From Methanosarcina barkeri 3 (GTDB lineage: Archaea > Halobacteriota > Methanosarcinia > Methanosarcinales > Methanosarcinaceae): a DNA stretch of 64,000 bases. The stretch spans positions 744,001-808,000 of the forward strand of contig NZ_CP009517.1 of the NCBI RefSeq assembly GCF_000970305.1. Reading direction: 5' to 3'. Shown piece after piece: positions 37,624-49,314 of the stretch (position 1 is the first letter of the stretch; each line of letters opens with the position of its first letter). The position numbers and the translations under genes are program-made. The notes beneath the pieces were generated by a model. The model was not told the origin of the DNA. It did not search any database and worked only from the letters and a program-made list of their open reading frames with translations.

Positions 37624-38508
37624 CTATTTCAGGCCTAATCCATCCCTTCTACTTATTACATAAGCTGCTGTGAGAATAAAAAGGCACCCAAGAAAGGTCG
37701 AAATATAGAGCGGGTTTTTCAGAACAGTAACGTCAAAGAAAATTCCGGAAACGGGTTCGACAAGGGCAAGAATACTTCCTGTCTGAGCCCTGATTCCTGA
37801 GATTCCTCTAAGGTAAATTACAGCAGCGAACGTAATAGTTAAGCCGAAGAGAAACAGGATGTCAAAGTTTTTAACGAAAGCAGCAATGGGTGTGGAGAGT
37901 GCGGACGGTAGCATAAAGAGAAGGCTTATTCCTGTTAGCCAGAAGGTTTGGGATATTCCGGAATAATCATTTCTAAGATACCGGATTGTTATTATGTTTA
38001 CACCGAATGACAGACCTGACAGTAACCCGAAAAGAAGGCCTTTCTGGAACTCAGGACCTGAATGTCCAAGAATTTCACCTGGACGTGCGATCAGTAAAAC
38101 ACCTGCAGTTGCAAGCAAAAGAGGTAGTAAACTGTTACTGTTTCTGTGTTCTCCGAGAACTGACGGAGCAAATAAACTAACATACACCGGAGCTGTATAG
38201 AGCAGAAGGACAGCTACCGAAACTCCACTGTACCGGATGGAGGAAAAATAACAAATTCCTGTTATCGCATTCAAAAGGCCCAGGAGAAGAAGGTATCTTT
38301 TTTTCTTATGGGGTTTAAGCTGTCCGAGTCCTCTATTGAACAGCAAATAAATAAAAATAATGCAGAGACCAAAGAAAAGCCTGGAGAAAAGGATAGATCC
38401 GGTTGACATCTCCTGAATTTTATCCAGAAAAACTCCTATAGTGCCGTAAATTATGCTGCCAGTTACAACTTCCAAGTATGGATTTAAAGAATTTTTCTGT
38501 ACTGGCAT
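37624..38508 (-). CDS. DMT-superfamily (EamA) transporter
   Basis: A 294-residue membrane protein with ten hydrophobic segments in two EamA halves: GSIIYGTIGVFLDKIQEMST, CYFSSIRYSGVSVAVLLLYT, then LSFGVNIITIRYL and GSILALVEPVSGIFFDV. The typical drug/metabolite exporter pattern is complete. The substrate is unknown. It is followed by a 16-bp tandem repeat. Confidence 0.9.
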   Translation of the reverse strand: MPVQKNSLNPYLEVVTGSIIYGTIGVFLDKIQEMSTGSILFSRLFFGLCIIFIYLLFNRGLGQLKPHKKKRYLLLLGLLNAITGICYFSSIRYSGVSVAVLLLYTAPVYVSLFAPSVLGEHRNSNSLLPLLLATAGVLLIARPGEILGHSGPEFQKGLLFGLLSGLSFGVNIITIRYLRNDYSGISQTFWLTGISLLFMLPSALSTPIAAFVKNFDILFLFGLTITFAAVIYLRGISGIRAQTGSILALVEPVSGIFFDVTVLKNPLYISTFLGCLFILTAAYVISRRDGLGLK

Positions 38509-38645
38509 GATCGATAATTAAAAACTTGTGAATATATATTTTTTGGGCGTAGAAAAATACGGGACCACAGGTTTTAAAACAAACTTTTAAAAAGAAAAAA
38601 GAAAAAAAGAGAAAAAAGATTCAGTGAAGTCGTTTATTGCTTTTA

Positions 38646-38843
38646 TTATTTTCTCAGTGTTCTCCACATTGCAGCAATTTTCTCGATATCGATATGTGTG
38701 TAGCCTTCTTCTTTTATAGTCCACTTAAGGCTGAGGACTCCGTCATTACACTCGGCAGCAATTCCTCTGTATGTGGTATTTCCCCCGATATCAATTTCAA
38801 CTTCTTTGCCCAGATAATACTTCTCAATGAATTCCTGCTTCAT
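38646..38843 (-). CDS. MM0924-like small protein
   Basis: A 65-residue soluble protein (start MKQEFIEKYYLGKEVEIDIG, then YRGIAAECNDGVLSLKW and HIDIEKIAAMW) with a small beta-barrel-like pattern. It matches my memory of the MM0924 family, small proteins restricted to Methanosarcinales. ATG 38843 has GGGAG at about 9 bases; an upstream in-frame start at 38852 is less well placed. Confidence 0.7.
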   Translation of the reverse strand: MKQEFIEKYYLGKEVEIDIGGNTTYRGIAAECNDGVLSLKWTIKEEGYTHIDIEKIAAMWRTLRK

Positions 38844-38852
38844 AATTATCAA

Positions 38853-39615
38853 CTCCCAATTCGTACTTTTCCGGATAAGGTCCTGAGAGACAATTTTCAG
38901 GGTATATGTTAAAGTAACTAATTAACAATACCTAGAAAGTAATATGCACTGGCACGTTTTTGAGAGAATATTTTTATAACATGCATCGTTGTGAGGCAAT
39001 ATATACATTAGCGCCAGAGAAAATGTCAGGATGTATAATGATTTTGGATGGTACCTGTGACTACCTACGATTTCAGAGAATGTAGAGGCAGGTACTGATG
39101 AATAATGTGTTGCCTAATAGTTTAACTTTAACTATATAGAATATATCCAAAAAATATATAATGAACTTAATTCTATCTATAATTTAGAAGGCCCGCTGAG
39201 TCGATCAAACAACACCATAGCTCACAAACGTAATATCTCAATAGGTGACTAATTTTTATTTCCGCAATAGCTTCATCCCGAAGAGGTACCCTCAGATCGA
39301 TCGAACAATGCCGGCGCCTTCAAACTCTTTTTTCAGTGTAATTTCTTTTCAATCTCACTGTCTATCTGATTGTCTATCTAGCTCTGTCTATCTAATAGTC
39401 AATACAGCGATCTGAAAATATGGATCAGGACTTAAAGGTTATTCCGATCCTGTTTAAAAACCATAAAATCGGCTGGAACGACGGTTAAGGGCTCTAAGCT
39501 TTTCCCATCCGGATAAAACAAGCTCAGAAGCCCTTAATTTTTCCTTTTCTCAGAAGCCCTTAACTTTTTCTTTTCGTTCAGAAGCTCAGCTCAATGTCCT
39601 GAGTTTTCTCTTAGC
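38853..39615. other. Long intergenic region
   Basis: About 760 bases. The 39190-39330 part is richer in GC and has small palindromes (CAGATCGATCGAACAATGCC, and GAGTCGATCAAACAACACC nearby, a weak repeat pair). Around 39355-39400 GTCTATCT recurs. No coding potential or convincing RNA fold is seen. Confidence 0.4.
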
Positions 39616-40716
39616 TCAAAAGGTCGGCTCAGGTTCACCAACTCCGGCTTCAGGTTCCGGGACAGGAATATCAAAGAAGGGAATTTCTGCGTCCGCGTAC
39701 CAGGCTTCAAGAAAACTCAACAGATGATATTTCATGAAAACAGCAAGAGGTACACTGAGGAAAAACAGAGTTCCAAAGATAAAAACCAGTTCAGCAACAA
39801 TAAAAGGAATCAGAAGGATCCAGTTAAGAGGGTCGGATACTAAGGACAAAAAAAGGAAGTACAGGATTGTGTCAAAAATAAGGAAAGCAATCCCAAAAAC
39901 CAGTATCATTAGCCCAATAAGTAAAACTGCAATAATGCTTACTCCTATCCCGAGTACGATCCTGACAAACCAGTAAACTAAAATTTCACGCCAGCTTTTC
40001 CTGAAATTCCCCAAAACAAGCTTGAAGGCCGAAAGAATTCCTTTATTCCTGTAAATGGAAAGCGGAATTGCAAGGCTTAAAAGAGAATCTATCGCAACTG
40101 CAAACAGGAAGAGCACAACAATTACACCTACAATCCAGAAAATTCCTCCAAGCAAGGTAGGCCAGGTAAAGTCTGGGGATGCTTCACGAATAACAGGTAT
40201 AAGAGGAAGAAGAGATATTCCGAACAGTGCAAGAAATACCAGCCAAATAGCTAAACGCACCAGTAGAAGGCGGAATCCTTTTCCCAGAAACCTTCTTGAA
40301 TAAGCCCAGAATTTTACTTCATTTCGTACAAGGGATTCCACAAAAACAAATTCCATAATACTGGAAATGTATGAAAAAACGAAAATTAGGAGAAGAAGGA
40401 GAATTACTATTGCGACTGCAATCGCCAGTTGTGGCTCCGGATACATATAACCGACCGGAAAAATATTACTGAAAGCATTATCATACATATCAAAAAGAAG
40501 ATCAGGCGTCTGTCCATGCTCAATAAGAGTAAAATTATCTTTTAAGTCTTCCGAAGCCATATTGTAGCCGCTCGAATTTCCATAACTAGAAAGCCCGCCT
40601 AACAGAAAAATAATGATTGCAAGTTTTGCCCATTTCCAGAAATCAAAAGGTTCAAAAAGAGCTTCTCTTGTTCTTGAGACAGCTCTGTCTACTGCGTCTA
40701 TTGCGTACCAGCTCAT
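39616..40716 (-). CDS. Multi-pass membrane protein (DUF7544-like)
   Basis: A 366-residue polytopic membrane protein with about six hydrophobic segments. The N-terminus MSWYAIDAVDRAVSRTREAL, then EPFDFWKWAKLAIIIFLLGG, matches a family of glycerophosphodiester-phosphodiesterase-membrane-domain-like proteins found in methanogens and haloarchaea (DUF7544, from memory). The C-terminal 20 residues are Pro/Glu rich. Function unknown. It lies 130 bases downstream of atpG on the same strand, with its own leader, and is not part of the known N-ATPase gene set. Confidence 0.7.
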   Translation of the reverse strand: MSWYAIDAVDRAVSRTREALFEPFDFWKWAKLAIIIFLLGGLSSYGNSSGYNMASEDLKDNFTLIEHGQTPDLLFDMYDNAFSNIFPVGYMYPEPQLAIAVAIVILLLLLIFVFSYISSIMEFVFVESLVRNEVKFWAYSRRFLGKGFRLLLVRLAIWLVFLALFGISLLPLIPVIREASPDFTWPTLLGGIFWIVGVIVVLFLFAVAIDSLLSLAIPLSIYRNKGILSAFKLVLGNFRKSWREILVYWFVRIVLGIGVSIIAVLLIGLMILVFGIAFLIFDTILYFLFLSLVSDPLNWILLIPFIVAELVFIFGTLFFLSVPLAVFMKYHLLSFLEAWYADAEIPFFDIPVPEPEAGVGEPEPTF

Positions 40717-40848
40717 AATATAGAATTTTCGTTAGAAAATAAATAATTATCTAAAATAGTTAGATTAGAAATTTTCCAGACAGACTTCAAGATATCTCAG
40801 GAAAACTTGAAGTTTTTCAGACCTTAACTGCCGATTCATTTTACTTTT

Positions 40849-41754
40849 TCACTGTATAGACCTGTGCGATCTGGACAGAGCTTCAAAACCTGACACGACT
40901 TCAAACAGCTCTTCATCAATGCCGCTCTGGCGCACACGGTAATATTCTCCACTGAGATTATCAAGCAAGTCGTCAATATTTTTATCGGCACGCTGCATTG
41001 CTGCCAATCGACTGGCATTTTCACTTGCAAGTGACTCAGCGCATGCCCTGAAAAGCGAAACGAAAAGGTATTCGCTGATGAGTGCCCGTAAGGTCTCTTT
41101 GATATCACCCATTACCTCAGGAAGTAAGTTTTCAGTCGGCCAGGAAAGTTTAACCAGGTCATCTCTCCAGGTTTCATCAAATGGCAGCAATCGCTGGCTA
41201 ACTGGCTCGTAGGTAACTCTGGTTTTATGGCGGTTATAATAAAGATAAAGTTCGGCATCTTCATCCTGGCTGCGTAGTTTCTCATTTTCCACAAGAATTT
41301 GCGCTATAAGTGGGGTAATGGCCTTAACCGAGTTTGGCACATTATAAAGTCCAACAAGCGGTAAGTCTTCATCTTCAAGGCGCGAATAAACACGCTCTCC
41401 TACAGCCCAGACCTGAGCTTTACCTGGCAAAGCTTTCAGTTCCTTGACAGCATAATCGGTAATTATATCATTAAACTGACCTACAAGTCCCTGGTCCGAA
41501 CCGAAAATTACAGCTCCGATGAGACGTGTATTCTTTTGCGTTTTTCCTTCTTGCACAGCTGGCATGAGTGCAATTTTTCTGAAACATAAACCCAAACCCA
41601 GTTCCACAGTGTGATAATAATCGGATAACGCACTCACTGATTTTTCATATTGCCCTATATTCGAGGCTGCCAGTGCTTTCATCGTACGGACAACAGACTG
41701 AAGATCTTTTGCTCTATCAATCTTTGTGCTCAGACTCTGAGTGGTTTCAGTCAT
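40849..41754 (-). CDS. atpG: N-ATPase gamma subunit
   Basis: A 301-residue central-stalk subunit of the bacterial-type Na+ F1Fo ATPase. The N-terminal coiled coil (LSTKIDRAKDLQSVVRTMKA, then LAASNIGQYEK) and C-terminal helix (ESLASENASRLAAMQRADK...GEYYRVRQSGIDEELFEVVSG) that form the rotor shaft are both present. It is the last gene of the operon. The start ATG overlaps the stop of a small Lys/Glu/Pro-rich ORF (ATGA), indicating coupling. Confidence 0.95.
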   Translation of the reverse strand: MTETTQSLSTKIDRAKDLQSVVRTMKALAASNIGQYEKSVSALSDYYHTVELGLGLCFRKIALMPAVQEGKTQKNTRLIGAVIFGSDQGLVGQFNDIITDYAVKELKALPGKAQVWAVGERVYSRLEDEDLPLVGLYNVPNSVKAITPLIAQILVENEKLRSQDEDAELYLYYNRHKTRVTYEPVSQRLLPFDETWRDDLVKLSWPTENLLPEVMGDIKETLRALISEYLFVSLFRACAESLASENASRLAAMQRADKNIDDLLDNLSGEYYRVRQSGIDEELFEVVSGFEALSRSHRSIQ

Positions 41755-41882
41755 GGTTTTTCCTTGTTCTCAGGCTCGGATTTGCTTTCAGTCCTGGCTT
41801 CGGACTTACTCAGTTTTTCCTCAATTCGGGTTCCTAACTCAGTTTTCTCGTCTGTTCTGGCTTCTGGCTCGGGCTTCCCCAT
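41751..41882 (-). CDS. Small Glu/Lys/Pro-rich ORF between atpA and atpG
   Basis: A 43-codon ORF starting MGKPEPEARTDEKTELG and ending PENKEKP. It begins 3 bases after the atpA stop, in the same frame, and its stop overlaps the atpG start. The composition equals the tail of AtpA, so it is probably the former end of that tail, cut off by a TAA. Whether it is now translated separately, or serves only to couple atpG, is not known. Confidence 0.45.
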   Translation of the reverse strand: MGKPEPEARTDEKTELGTRIEEKLSKSEARTESKSEPENKEKP

Positions 41883-41885
41883 AGT

Positions 41886-43649
41886 TTAAGTCTCTGATTT
41901 AGCCACTTTTTCTTTAGTAGCTTCTGATTCAGGTTTACTTTTAGTTTTGGTTTCTGATTCAGGTTTTTTTTCAATTTTGGTTTCTGATTCAGGTTTTTCT
42001 TCAGTTTTGGTTTCTGATTCAGGTTTACCTTTAGTTTGAGTCTCAGACTCGGGTTTTTCCTCAGTTTGGGTTTCTGGCTCGGTTTTTTCCTTAGTTTTAG
42101 CTTCCGGTTTGGATTCGGATTCAGGTTTTGGCTGGTAAGGTTCCAGTGCTTTGCGAGCGATATCGAGGATAGTTTCACGGTCCTTGTCGCTCAATTCTTT
42201 ATCGCCTTTGAACCGATTGCGCACATCTTCGGGAATATCCGGTACTGCCTTGCGCAGGGAGCTTTCAGCTTCTCCCATTTTGTCAAGTGGCACATTGTCG
42301 AAGAGTTTTGCGTTCAATGCAACAAGGATAACGATCTGATCCGGTACGGGCACAGGAGAGTTTTGAGGCTGCTTCAGTAGGGCACGGATCCGCCTTCCAT
42401 GCTCAATAAGTTTTCGTGTATTTTCATCTAGCCTTGCGCCGAATCGGGTAAATGCTTCGAGTTCTTCAAATTGTGAATAAGCAAGCTTGAGGTCTCCGGC
42501 CACTGCTCTATAAGCAGCAAGCTGCGCTTTACCGCCTACTCGAGAGACAGATTTACCAACATCGACTGCAGGCAGCACACCCAACTCAAAAAGCGAAGGT
42601 GATAGGTAAATTTGCCCGTCCGTAATTGAAATCAGGTTAGTTGGAATATATGCGGAAATGTTCTGCGCTTCGGTTTCGATAATGGGAAGGGCAGTAAGTG
42701 AGCCGCCACCAAGTTCTTTGAGCAGGTGCGTGGACCGCTCCAGCAGTCGTGAGTGAATATAAAATATATCGCCAGGGTATGCTTCTCTTCCCGGAGGACG
42801 ACGAAGTAGTAATGAAAGTTCTCTATACGCGCGTGCATGATTGGTCAGGTCGTCGTAAACAATCAGCACATCTCGGCCTGCTCTCATAAAATACTCTGCA
42901 ATACTGGTCGCAGCATAAGGAGCAATATAAATTAGTCCTGATGGGTCGTTGCCTTCAGTTACAACAACAACCGTGTAATCCATTGCACCCCTTTCCCGTA
43001 AGTTTGCCACTGCTCTGGCAACTGCGGATGCGCGCTGACCAATGGCACAATAAACACACAGGACATTAAAATTACGCTGGTTGAGAATAGTATCGATTGC
43101 GATTGCAGTTTTTCCAGTCTGGCGGTCCCCTAAAATCAATTCTCTCTGGCCGCGTCCTATTGGGATTAATGCATCAATAACTTTGATACCGGTCTGGAGA
43201 GGCACGGTAACAGGAGATCGGTCCATAATTGCCGGACTTGGACGTTCGATGGGTAAGCGCTTACTTGAAACTACTGGACCTCTGTTATCAAGAGGACGAC
43301 CTAACGGGTCAATGACTCGTCCGAGAAGTTCTTCACCTACAGCAACATCCATAACCCGCCGAGTGCGTTCAACCTGATCTCCGGCATGGAGATGTGAGTA
43401 TTCACCCAGTAGAACGGTACCTATTTCTTTTTCATCAACATTAAACGCGATTCCAAACAAATCCCCTGGAAACTTTATAAGTTCATCGAAACCTACAGTA
43501 GGAAGGCCAGATACATTTGCGATACCTGTAGAAACTGTCAAAATTCTGCCCACCTCCTTTGGAGTGAGCGAGGGAGTTACTGATTCTCTGACCTTATGTA
43601 TTTCGGTGAAAACGTTATCAAAAATATCCTTAAGATTTTTAGGTTCCAT
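41886..43649 (-). CDS. atpA: N-ATPase alpha subunit with extended acidic/basic tail
   Basis: A 587-residue F1 alpha subunit. The nucleotide-binding core is complete: P-loop [13 protein letters not shown] near residue 175, and the regions [21 protein letters not shown] and [16 protein letters not shown]. Bacterial AtpA is about 500-510 residues; here the last 80 residues are a low-complexity tail built from repeats such as [19 protein letters not shown] 43649 lies 13 bases after atpF stops; the long in-frame stretch upstream is only the atpF tail read in another frame. The TAA stop is followed, in frame, by a small ORF of similar composition. Confidence 0.93.
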   Translation of the reverse strand: MEPKNLKDIFDNVFTEIHKVRESVTPSLTPKEVGRILTVSTGIANVSGLPTVGFDELIKFPGDLFGIAFNVDEKEIGTVLLGEYSHLHAGDQVERTRRVMDVAVGEELLGRVIDPLGRPLDNRGPVVSSKRLPIERPSPAIMDRSPVTVPLQTGIKVIDALIPIGRGQRELILGDRQTGKTAIAIDTILNQRNFNVLCVYCAIGQRASAVARAVANLRERGAMDYTVVVVTEGNDPSGLIYIAPYAATSIAEYFMRAGRDVLIVYDDLTNHARAYRELSLLLRRPPGREAYPGDIFYIHSRLLERSTHLLKELGGGSLTALPIIETEAQNISAYIPTNLISITDGQIYLSPSLFELGVLPAVDVGKSVSRVGGKAQLAAYRAVAGDLKLAYSQFEELEAFTRFGARLDENTRKLIEHGRRIRALLKQPQNSPVPVPDQIVILVALNAKLFDNVPLDKMGEAESSLRKAVPDIPEDVRNRFKGDKELSDKDRETILDIARKALEPYQPKPESESKPEAKTKEKTEPETQTEEKPESETQTKGKPESETKTEEKPESETKIEKKPESETKTKSKPESEATKEKVAKSET

Positions 43650-43662
43650 GTTCACTGGCTCT

Positions 43663-44742
43663 TTATATTGGCTCTGGTTTGGAATTTGTCTCCTGCTTGG
43701 CCACGGATTCGGACTTAGCTCCAGACTTAGCTCCAAACTGTTGTTCAGAAGATTCCTGTTCTGCTGCATGTTTTTGTTCTGCACCGGATTCCTGTTTAGC
43801 CTCTGGCTCTTTTCTCGACTCGGGTTTATTATAGTCAGTTTCTGGTTTGGTTTCGACTTCGGATTCGGTTTTTGATTTGGGTTTATGAGTCTCGGTTTCA
43901 GGCTCCTGTTCAGTCTCAGGTTCGTTTTCAAGCCTGGGTTTGTTATTTTTCGTTTGAGGCTCAGCTCTGGCTTCACTCGCAGTTTTTTCTTTTATCAGAT
44001 CATCTATACTTTTTTGAAGTGATGAAAGATAATCTGCAATGCTCCACGCTACTTTTTCTCCGTCTGTGGTTAGTTCGATGCCACTGACAAGGTCAGGTGC
44101 AGTCTCAAACCTGGGTTGAATTTCTATACCAAGAGTTTCTTTAATCGTCTTTTTGACCGAATCACGCTGTGCTTGTGGAAGGTCAAACGCAGTACGAATG
44201 AGCACCTGACCCGATGAGGCACTAAGCGCTGAAGCTAACTGTTTTTTTTCATCATCTTTCAGGCTGTGCAGCTTTTGGACAAATACATCAACTGTGCGTT
44301 CTTCCAGGCTGGTTCCAGCCAGATCGGTCAGTACTTTTCGCGCTATGTTAAAAACTTCCTGCCGGGTCCGACGGCCAATTTCCTGACTTAAGTTCTGTTC
44401 TTCGTTCCTTAATGCCTCCTGTTGTTTTGCCTTCAAATCCGAAGCTTCCTTCCTTGCCTGTTCGAAAAGCCGCTGACGTTCAGCTTTTGCATCTTCTTTT
44501 GCCTTGTTAAACAGGGCATTACGCTGCTGGTCAAACTCCTCGTTCTTTTGCTTAAACTCGTCTTTCTCTTTTTGTGCTTCTGCTTCTTTCGCATCCGCAT
44601 TCTTAAGTTCATCTGCTACTTTCTTCTCACGCGCATCCACTGCATTAAGTATCGGTTTGTAAAGAAAACGTTTCAATAACCATACAAGGATGAGGAAGTT
44701 GATTACCTGCGCAATGACAGTGAACCAATCGATCAGCGGCAT
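43663..44742 (-). CDS. atpF: N-ATPase b subunit with long Glu/Lys tail
   Basis: A 359-residue peripheral-stalk subunit. One N-terminal membrane helix ([17 protein letters not shown]) is followed by a long charged coiled coil typical of Fo b, then a delta-like region ([20 protein letters not shown], then [17 protein letters not shown]), as in the fused b-delta proteins of N-ATPases. The final 105 residues are low-complexity Glu/Lys/Pro/Thr/Ser ([17 protein letters not shown], then [11 protein letters not shown] and so on). ATG 44742 has GAGG at 9 bases; an in-frame start at 44775 overlaps the c-subunit gene and lacks an SD. No separate delta gene exists in the operon. Confidence 0.92.
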   Translation of the reverse strand: MPLIDWFTVIAQVINFLILVWLLKRFLYKPILNAVDAREKKVADELKNADAKEAEAQKEKDEFKQKNEEFDQQRNALFNKAKEDAKAERQRLFEQARKEASDLKAKQQEALRNEEQNLSQEIGRRTRQEVFNIARKVLTDLAGTSLEERTVDVFVQKLHSLKDDEKKQLASALSASSGQVLIRTAFDLPQAQRDSVKKTIKETLGIEIQPRFETAPDLVSGIELTTDGEKVAWSIADYLSSLQKSIDDLIKEKTASEARAEPQTKNNKPRLENEPETEQEPETETHKPKSKTESEVETKPETDYNKPESRKEPEAKQESGAEQKHAAEQESSEQQFGAKSGAKSESVAKQETNSKPEPI

Positions 44743-44761
44743 GATTATTTTCCTCACTATT

Positions 44762-45037
44762 TCAGGTAAGTGCACGGCTCCAGAACGGATTAGCGAAGAT
44801 AAGAATCATAGAAACCACAAAACAGTAGATTGCCAGAGACTCAATCATTGCCAGTCCTACAAACAAAGTTCTGGTTATTGTTGCGGAAGCATCGGGCTGC
44901 TGTGCCATAGAACTCAGTGCTGTTGCGACCGAACGCCCCTCACCAATTGCTGGCCCTATAACTCCGATACCTATTGTGATACCGGAGGTGACAATTGATG
45001 CCACCGCAATTATGGTTGTATAAGTGTCCAAAGCCAT
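44762..45037 (-). CDS. atpE: N-ATPase c subunit (rotor ring)
   Basis: A 91-residue membrane hairpin. Helix one reads VTSGITIGIGVIGPAIGEG and helix two LFVGLAMIESLAIYCFVVSM. The Glu-Ser pair in helix two, together with Glu in helix one (IGEG), is the arrangement linked to Na+ coordination in N-type c rings. ATG 45037 is chosen since GGAAGGA lies 6 bases upstream; an in-frame ATG at 45052 would place the SD inside the gene. Confidence 0.95.
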   Translation of the reverse strand: MALDTYTTIIAVASIVTSGITIGIGVIGPAIGEGRSVATALSSMAQQPDASATITRTLFVGLAMIESLAIYCFVVSMILIFANPFWSRALT

Positions 45038-45074
45038 AGTGTTTCCTTCCATTGTTACTGTTGCTTTGATTCAT

Positions 45075-45782
45075 CTACTCCTGTTCAGCAATATTTTGCT
45101 CCTGTTTTGGCCTGTGCTTGTGCTCACGTGTAGCAGCTGCTATGTAAACTGTAGCCAGAACGCTGAAAATATATGCCTGCACCATGCCAACGAGCAGACC
45201 AAGAGCGATCATGAGATCCGGAAATATGAACGGTGTGATTGTTAGCAGAATGGCAACAATCATCGTGCCACTCATGATATTACCGAACAAACGAATTGCC
45301 AGTGCCAGCGTGCGTGAGATTTCACTTATAATATTAAACGGCAGCATGATGATCGTCGGCTCTGTGTAGGTCTTAAGGTAGTTACCAACTCCCTGCTCTT
45401 CTATACCAAAAAGTGGCACGGCTACAAACACACATAATGCAAGCGCAGCCGTAGTTGAAAGAGACCCTGTTGGCGGTTCATAGCCTGGGATAATAATACA
45501 AAGGTTAGCCACGCCAATGAACAGAAAGAGCGTGCCTAAAAAGCCCAGATACTTCTTCGGTTGATCCAGGCCAACGTCCTCAATTTGTTCCAGGATGCCT
45601 GTAACAATAATTTCCAGAATATTTTGCCAGCGGGAACGTTCCAGACCTGTAGAGAGTTTGCTTGTAATGGTTTTTGAGCCAATTACCATTACAAGCATCA
45701 ATCCCCAGGTATATACGATCGTAGCATCGAGTTTGATAAAACCGTACTGCCAGAAAATCAGCTCGTCAGGACTAAGTCGCAT
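45075..45782 (-). CDS. atpB: N-ATPase a subunit
   Basis: A 235-residue Fo a subunit with about six membrane helices. The essential arginine lies in ISRTLALAIRLFGNIMSGTM, and the last helix has GLLVGMVQAYIFSVLATVYIA, both classical. It forms the ion path beside the c ring. The start overlaps the atpR end by 11 bases. Confidence 0.95.
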   Translation of the reverse strand: MRLSPDELIFWQYGFIKLDATIVYTWGLMLVMVIGSKTITSKLSTGLERSRWQNILEIIVTGILEQIEDVGLDQPKKYLGFLGTLFLFIGVANLCIIIPGYEPPTGSLSTTAALALCVFVAVPLFGIEEQGVGNYLKTYTEPTIIMLPFNIISEISRTLALAIRLFGNIMSGTMIVAILLTITPFIFPDLMIALGLLVGMVQAYIFSVLATVYIAAATREHKHRPKQEQNIAEQE

Positions 45783-46086
45783 TACTGGCCTCCTTTGTCA
45801 ATTGGTTCGGGTCTTCCTCTGGCAGTCTAGTGAGTCTAACTACTATATGACGCATAATAAAAAACCCAAACAAGCATGTTAACAGTCTTTCCCAATGGCC
45901 ATTTGAGACGAAGTAGAATCCGACTATAACAATGCTAATTCGTATAAACAGGCTGCCAAGAAACCATAATGCAGGTCTTCCGGAAGAAAGTCCCCTCTGA
46001 ACCGTCCACCAGAGCCCTCCGAAGAAAATAGCTCCAAAAAGAAAACCGGCTACCAGAGACAGAACAAGGTTTAGTATTTCATTCAT
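45772..46086 (-). CDS. atpR: N-ATPase subunit AtpR
   Basis: A 104-residue membrane protein with three hydrophobic segments (LVLSLVAGFLFGAIFFGGLWW, ALWFLGSLFIRISIVIVGFY, LLTCLFGFFIMRHIVVRL). Its conserved Arg-containing helix is thought to exchange charge with the c ring during assembly. AtpR is found only in N-ATPase operons and so marks this type. Overlaps atpQ by 8 and atpB by 11 bases. Confidence 0.9.
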   Translation of the reverse strand: MNEILNLVLSLVAGFLFGAIFFGGLWWTVQRGLSSGRPALWFLGSLFIRISIVIVGFYFVSNGHWERLLTCLFGFFIMRHIVVRLTRLPEEDPNQLTKEASNAT

Positions 46087-46409
46087 TGTAATCCTCCTGT
46101 TCCTCTTGCATTTCTTTACGCTCCTTAGCTACCCAGTGCCATGCATTCAAGCAGCCGACAAATAGGCCTATAATCAGCATCGTGAGTGTCCAGGAAAAGC
46201 TTGTCGGATAGTATTTATCTAACCAGAGCCCGATTGCAGCGCCAATTAGTGTCGGAACCGCTACCGACCAACCTATAAGCCCCATCATGCCTAAACCAAG
46301 CCAGATAGTCCTGTCCACATGACGTTGTGCCCTGAGCTTTCGTTTAGCTTTTGTCTCAATCTGACGGGCCAGAGGTGACTCGTCCTTCAAAGGTTTCTCT
46401 GATGGTCTG

Positions 46410-46417
<8 letters not shown>
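46079..46417 (-). CDS. atpQ: N-ATPase subunit AtpQ (AtpI-like)
   Basis: A 112-residue membrane protein. A charged N-terminal 40 residues precede two membrane segments (LGLGMMGLIGWSVAVPTLIG, then AAIGLWLDKYYPTSF and FSWTLTMLIIGLFVGCLNAW). It matches the ATPase gene1/AtpI-like family, thought to help c-ring assembly or Mg2+/ion supply. Overlaps the atpC end by 8 bases. Confidence 0.9.
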
Positions 46418-48865
<2,448 letters not shown>

Positions 48866-48959
48866 CGGGCCCGCCGCGATTCGAACACGAGTCAATGGGT
48901 ATCTTCGTAATAGTCTTACTTCGAAGCCCATTAGGATATCCTGGCTACCCTACGAGCCC
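48866..48959 (-). tRNA. tRNA-Arg(TCG) with a 20-nt intron
   Basis: On the minus strand GGGCTCG at the 5' end pairs with CGGGCCC at the 3' end. The T-loop TTCGAAT is clear, and the anticodon stem ATGGG/CCCAT encloses CTTCGA, an intron and A. The intron (48901-48920) forms a canonical bulge-helix-bulge: a 4-bp helix CTTC/GAAG flanked by 3-base bulges GAA and ATA on opposite strands, plus an inner GTAA/TTAC stem with a 5-base loop. Cutting between bulge bases 2 and 3 restores the loop CTTCGAA, anticodon TCG, read as arginine (CGA). The intron lies at the standard position 37/38. Confidence 0.92.
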
Positions 48960-49314
48960 TTGATGCAGCACTATTGATAGAAGCTATCTATATTAAACTT
49001 TTCTCTCAAAATTAAGGAAGCAGGGAATACAGGTCTAAAAAAATAGGTCAGGAAGTAGCTGGAAGTATGAGTAAATAAAAATATATAGGAAGTGAGACAG
49101 AATTAGCAGTATAATCTTAATCAAAATAGTCAGAAAAATTTCATGAAATTATTGTAAAATTAATGAAAAATAATAAACGTTTCTTCAGTTATAAACAGCT
49201 TCTAAATCCAGGGTCATTTAGAGACTGTTTTAAGCCTTCAAGTTAATAATCTAGCAAATTCATATTCGGGGAAGCTATAAGGGTAAAGTAAAGAAAGAGT
49301 GGGGATTTACAAAA
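48960..49314. other. Intergenic region upstream of the KaiC-like gene
   Basis: AT-rich; should contain the promoters of tRNA-Arg (minus) and the KaiC-like gene (plus). Nothing else seen. Confidence 0.45.

Noticed and set aside
37420-37638. 72-codon ORF of KLLQEKIFTRED-like repeats
   Set aside because: It is the translation of a 16-bp tandem DNA repeat, lacks an SD and overlaps the DMT gene end.
41834-42178. 114-codon minus-strand ORF of Lys/Pro/Asn repeats
   Set aside because: Shadow frame of the repetitive AtpA tail; periodic DNA keeps several frames open.
43650-43976. In-frame N-terminal extension of AtpA by 109 residues
   Set aside because: It is the low-complexity atpF tail read in another frame. 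The family start MEPKNL at 43649 follows the atpF stop by 13 bases and gives a normal AtpA N-terminus.
48900-48921. A second hairpin gene next to tRNA-Arg
   Set aside because: The palindromic part is fully explained as the BHB intron inside the tRNA.
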